From IMG/VR virus record IMGVR_UViG_3300025128_000418, positions 1 through 21,216 of that record: DNA of 21,216 nucleotides; one strand, given 5' to 3'. The translations under genes and the position numbers were made by a program. Positions 20,735 to 21,216 of the stretch are shown here, one piece after another. The notes beneath the pieces are model-generated. The model was not told the origin of the DNA. It did not search any database and saw only the letters and a list, made by a program, of their open reading frames with translations. Position 1 is the stretch's first letter. The number at the start of each line of letters is the position of its first letter. The DNA comes from a virus.

Positions 20735-21167
20735 TAGCATCCTCCTCAAGTCCCTCATCCATTGCATCCTTGATCCTCTTGTTGAGCAGGTTCTGAGCAT
20801 CAAGGTCTAGGTCACTGCCCTCAATGATCTCACAAGTGATTGACGCAATCCGGGCTGCAAGGTGTCTGGCCTCTGGCAGTGGTATCCACTCACGCTCTAG
20901 CTTTTTGCGTTGAGCCTCTTTCAGTAAGGCATCCTGGATGTTGCGTTGCTCAATGGCAGTCTGCTGCCCCTTGCGTGAAACCAGTGCGCCAACTGCTTTA
21001 AACAATGGATAAAGCTTGGCCCTGCGCGGCCCGTCCTTGTGATCAATGCCGTCATCAATCATCACGGCAGACACATCCCGGTGGTCTGTCTTGCAGATCC
21101 GGGCAAGGTCTGACAGGTGGATCAGTGTGTGACCCGTTGCTCGTTCTGCGTCTTGCTCTCCCTCCAT
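20727..21167 (-). CDS. Terminase small subunit, Nu1-like
   Basis: A 146-residue protein just upstream of the large terminase unit, as in lambda. Residues of about 16-42 (LIHLSDLARICKTDHRDVSAVMIDDG) look like the winged helix-turn-helix that binds the packaging site. A middle helix rich in K, R, E and Q (AIEQRNIQDALLKEAQRKKLERE) and PLPEARHLAARIASITCEII follow, the usual assembly region of Nu1-type small subunits. The acidic C-terminus (DEGLEEDAND) would contact the large subunit, although the PAPS-like gene is inserted between the two. No Shine-Dalgarno sequence is apparent; the start is the first ATG of the frame. Confidence 0.7.
   Translation of the reverse strand: MEGEQDAERATGHTLIHLSDLARICKTDHRDVSAVMIDDGIDHKDGPRRAKLYPLFKAVGALVSRKGQQTAIEQRNIQDALLKEAQRKKLEREWIPLPEARHLAARIASITCEIIEGSDLDLDAQNLLNKRIKDAMDEGLEEDAND
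20741..20746 (-). promoter_or_regulatory. Shine-Dalgarno AGGAGG of the PAPS-reductase-like gene
   Basis: AGGAGG within the small terminase's last codons, 6 nt before the ATG at 20734. An ATG at 20740 is too close to it to be used. This decides the start and gives an 8-nt overlap with the small terminase gene. Confidence 0.65.
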
Positions 21168-21216
21168 GAGTGGTGCTTTAGATGTGAAAAAGTTGCGAAA
21201 AGTAAAACTCGGACCC
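21168..21216. other. Noncoding stretch before the small terminase gene
   Basis: These 49 nt before the small terminase ATG run to the window edge. In the gene sense they contain pyrimidine-rich blocks (TTTTACTTTTCGC, ACTTTTTCAC) but no convincing -10/-35 pair, no GATAGGG element and no recognisable cos site. A late promoter or cos site could lie just beyond. Confidence 0.4.

Noticed and set aside
20735-20803. Longer N-terminus of the PAPS-reductase-like protein
   Set aside because: Lies within the small terminase coding end and lacks a ribosome site; AGGAGG points to 20734.
1-21216. CRISPR array, tRNA genes, insertion sequences, integrase or attachment site
   Set aside because: I saw no spaced direct repeats, no cloverleaf-like sequence, no transposase or recombinase motif. 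The window is almost wholly late phage genes.

Overview
This window is a late (structural) region of a tailed double-stranded DNA bacteriophage or prophage. Twenty-six tightly packed genes all read leftward (minus strand), and one small gene at the left edge reads rightward. The terminase, portal and fused protease-capsid are of the lambda-like packaging type (GpA-family large terminase, gpB-type portal). A short tape-measure gene, a major tail protein and a frameshifted tail chaperone point to a siphovirus with a short, non-contractile tail. A lipobox protein in the lysis region suggests a Gram-negative host. No integrase, tRNA, CRISPR array or host gene is visible. The exact taxon of phage and host cannot be named from the sequence alone.

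Layout in transcription order (high to low coordinates). Packaging and head: small terminase (21167-20727), a PAPS-reductase-like PP-loop enzyme (20734-19931), large terminase (19934-18039), an unknown protein (18042-17530), a gpW-like joining protein with an extra N-terminal beta domain (17485-16925), portal (16924-15401), and a fused prohead protease-major capsid protein (15373-13460). The fusion gene contains a strong internal ribosome binding site that would release capsid as its own product. Connector and tail: small head and tail-completion proteins (13367-12413), major tail protein (12370-11945), an unknown (11893-11342), and a tail assembly chaperone. The chaperone has a textbook A AAA AAG slippery site that fuses it to an otherwise hidden 64-residue extension ending at 10732. 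Next come a small HAD-type phosphatase, a very basic unknown protein, the tape measure, two further tail proteins, a ParB-like protein, and two adhesin or fibre proteins followed by a concanavalin-like lectin. Lysis: a small membrane protein, a small lipoprotein, a YkuD/L,D-transpeptidase-like enzyme and a membrane-anchored coiled-coil protein. The left edge holds a rightward ribbon-helix-helix regulator with its own promoter and perfect palindromes.

Expression signals form a pattern. Most junctions overlap or abut (ATGA, TAATG, TAAATG). Only six internal gaps exceed 35 nt. Four of these are 40-44 nt long and carry the same motif, GATAGGG on the plus strand (CCCTATC in the mRNA sense), in the same orientation. 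The other two hold GC-rich hairpins, directly after the genes for the two most abundant virion proteins, capsid and tail tube. Four starts have TTTAAA 2-3 nt before the ATG instead of a Shine-Dalgarno sequence. Together with the internal capsid start and the frameshift, these look like a layered system for setting the ratios of structural proteins from one long late transcript.
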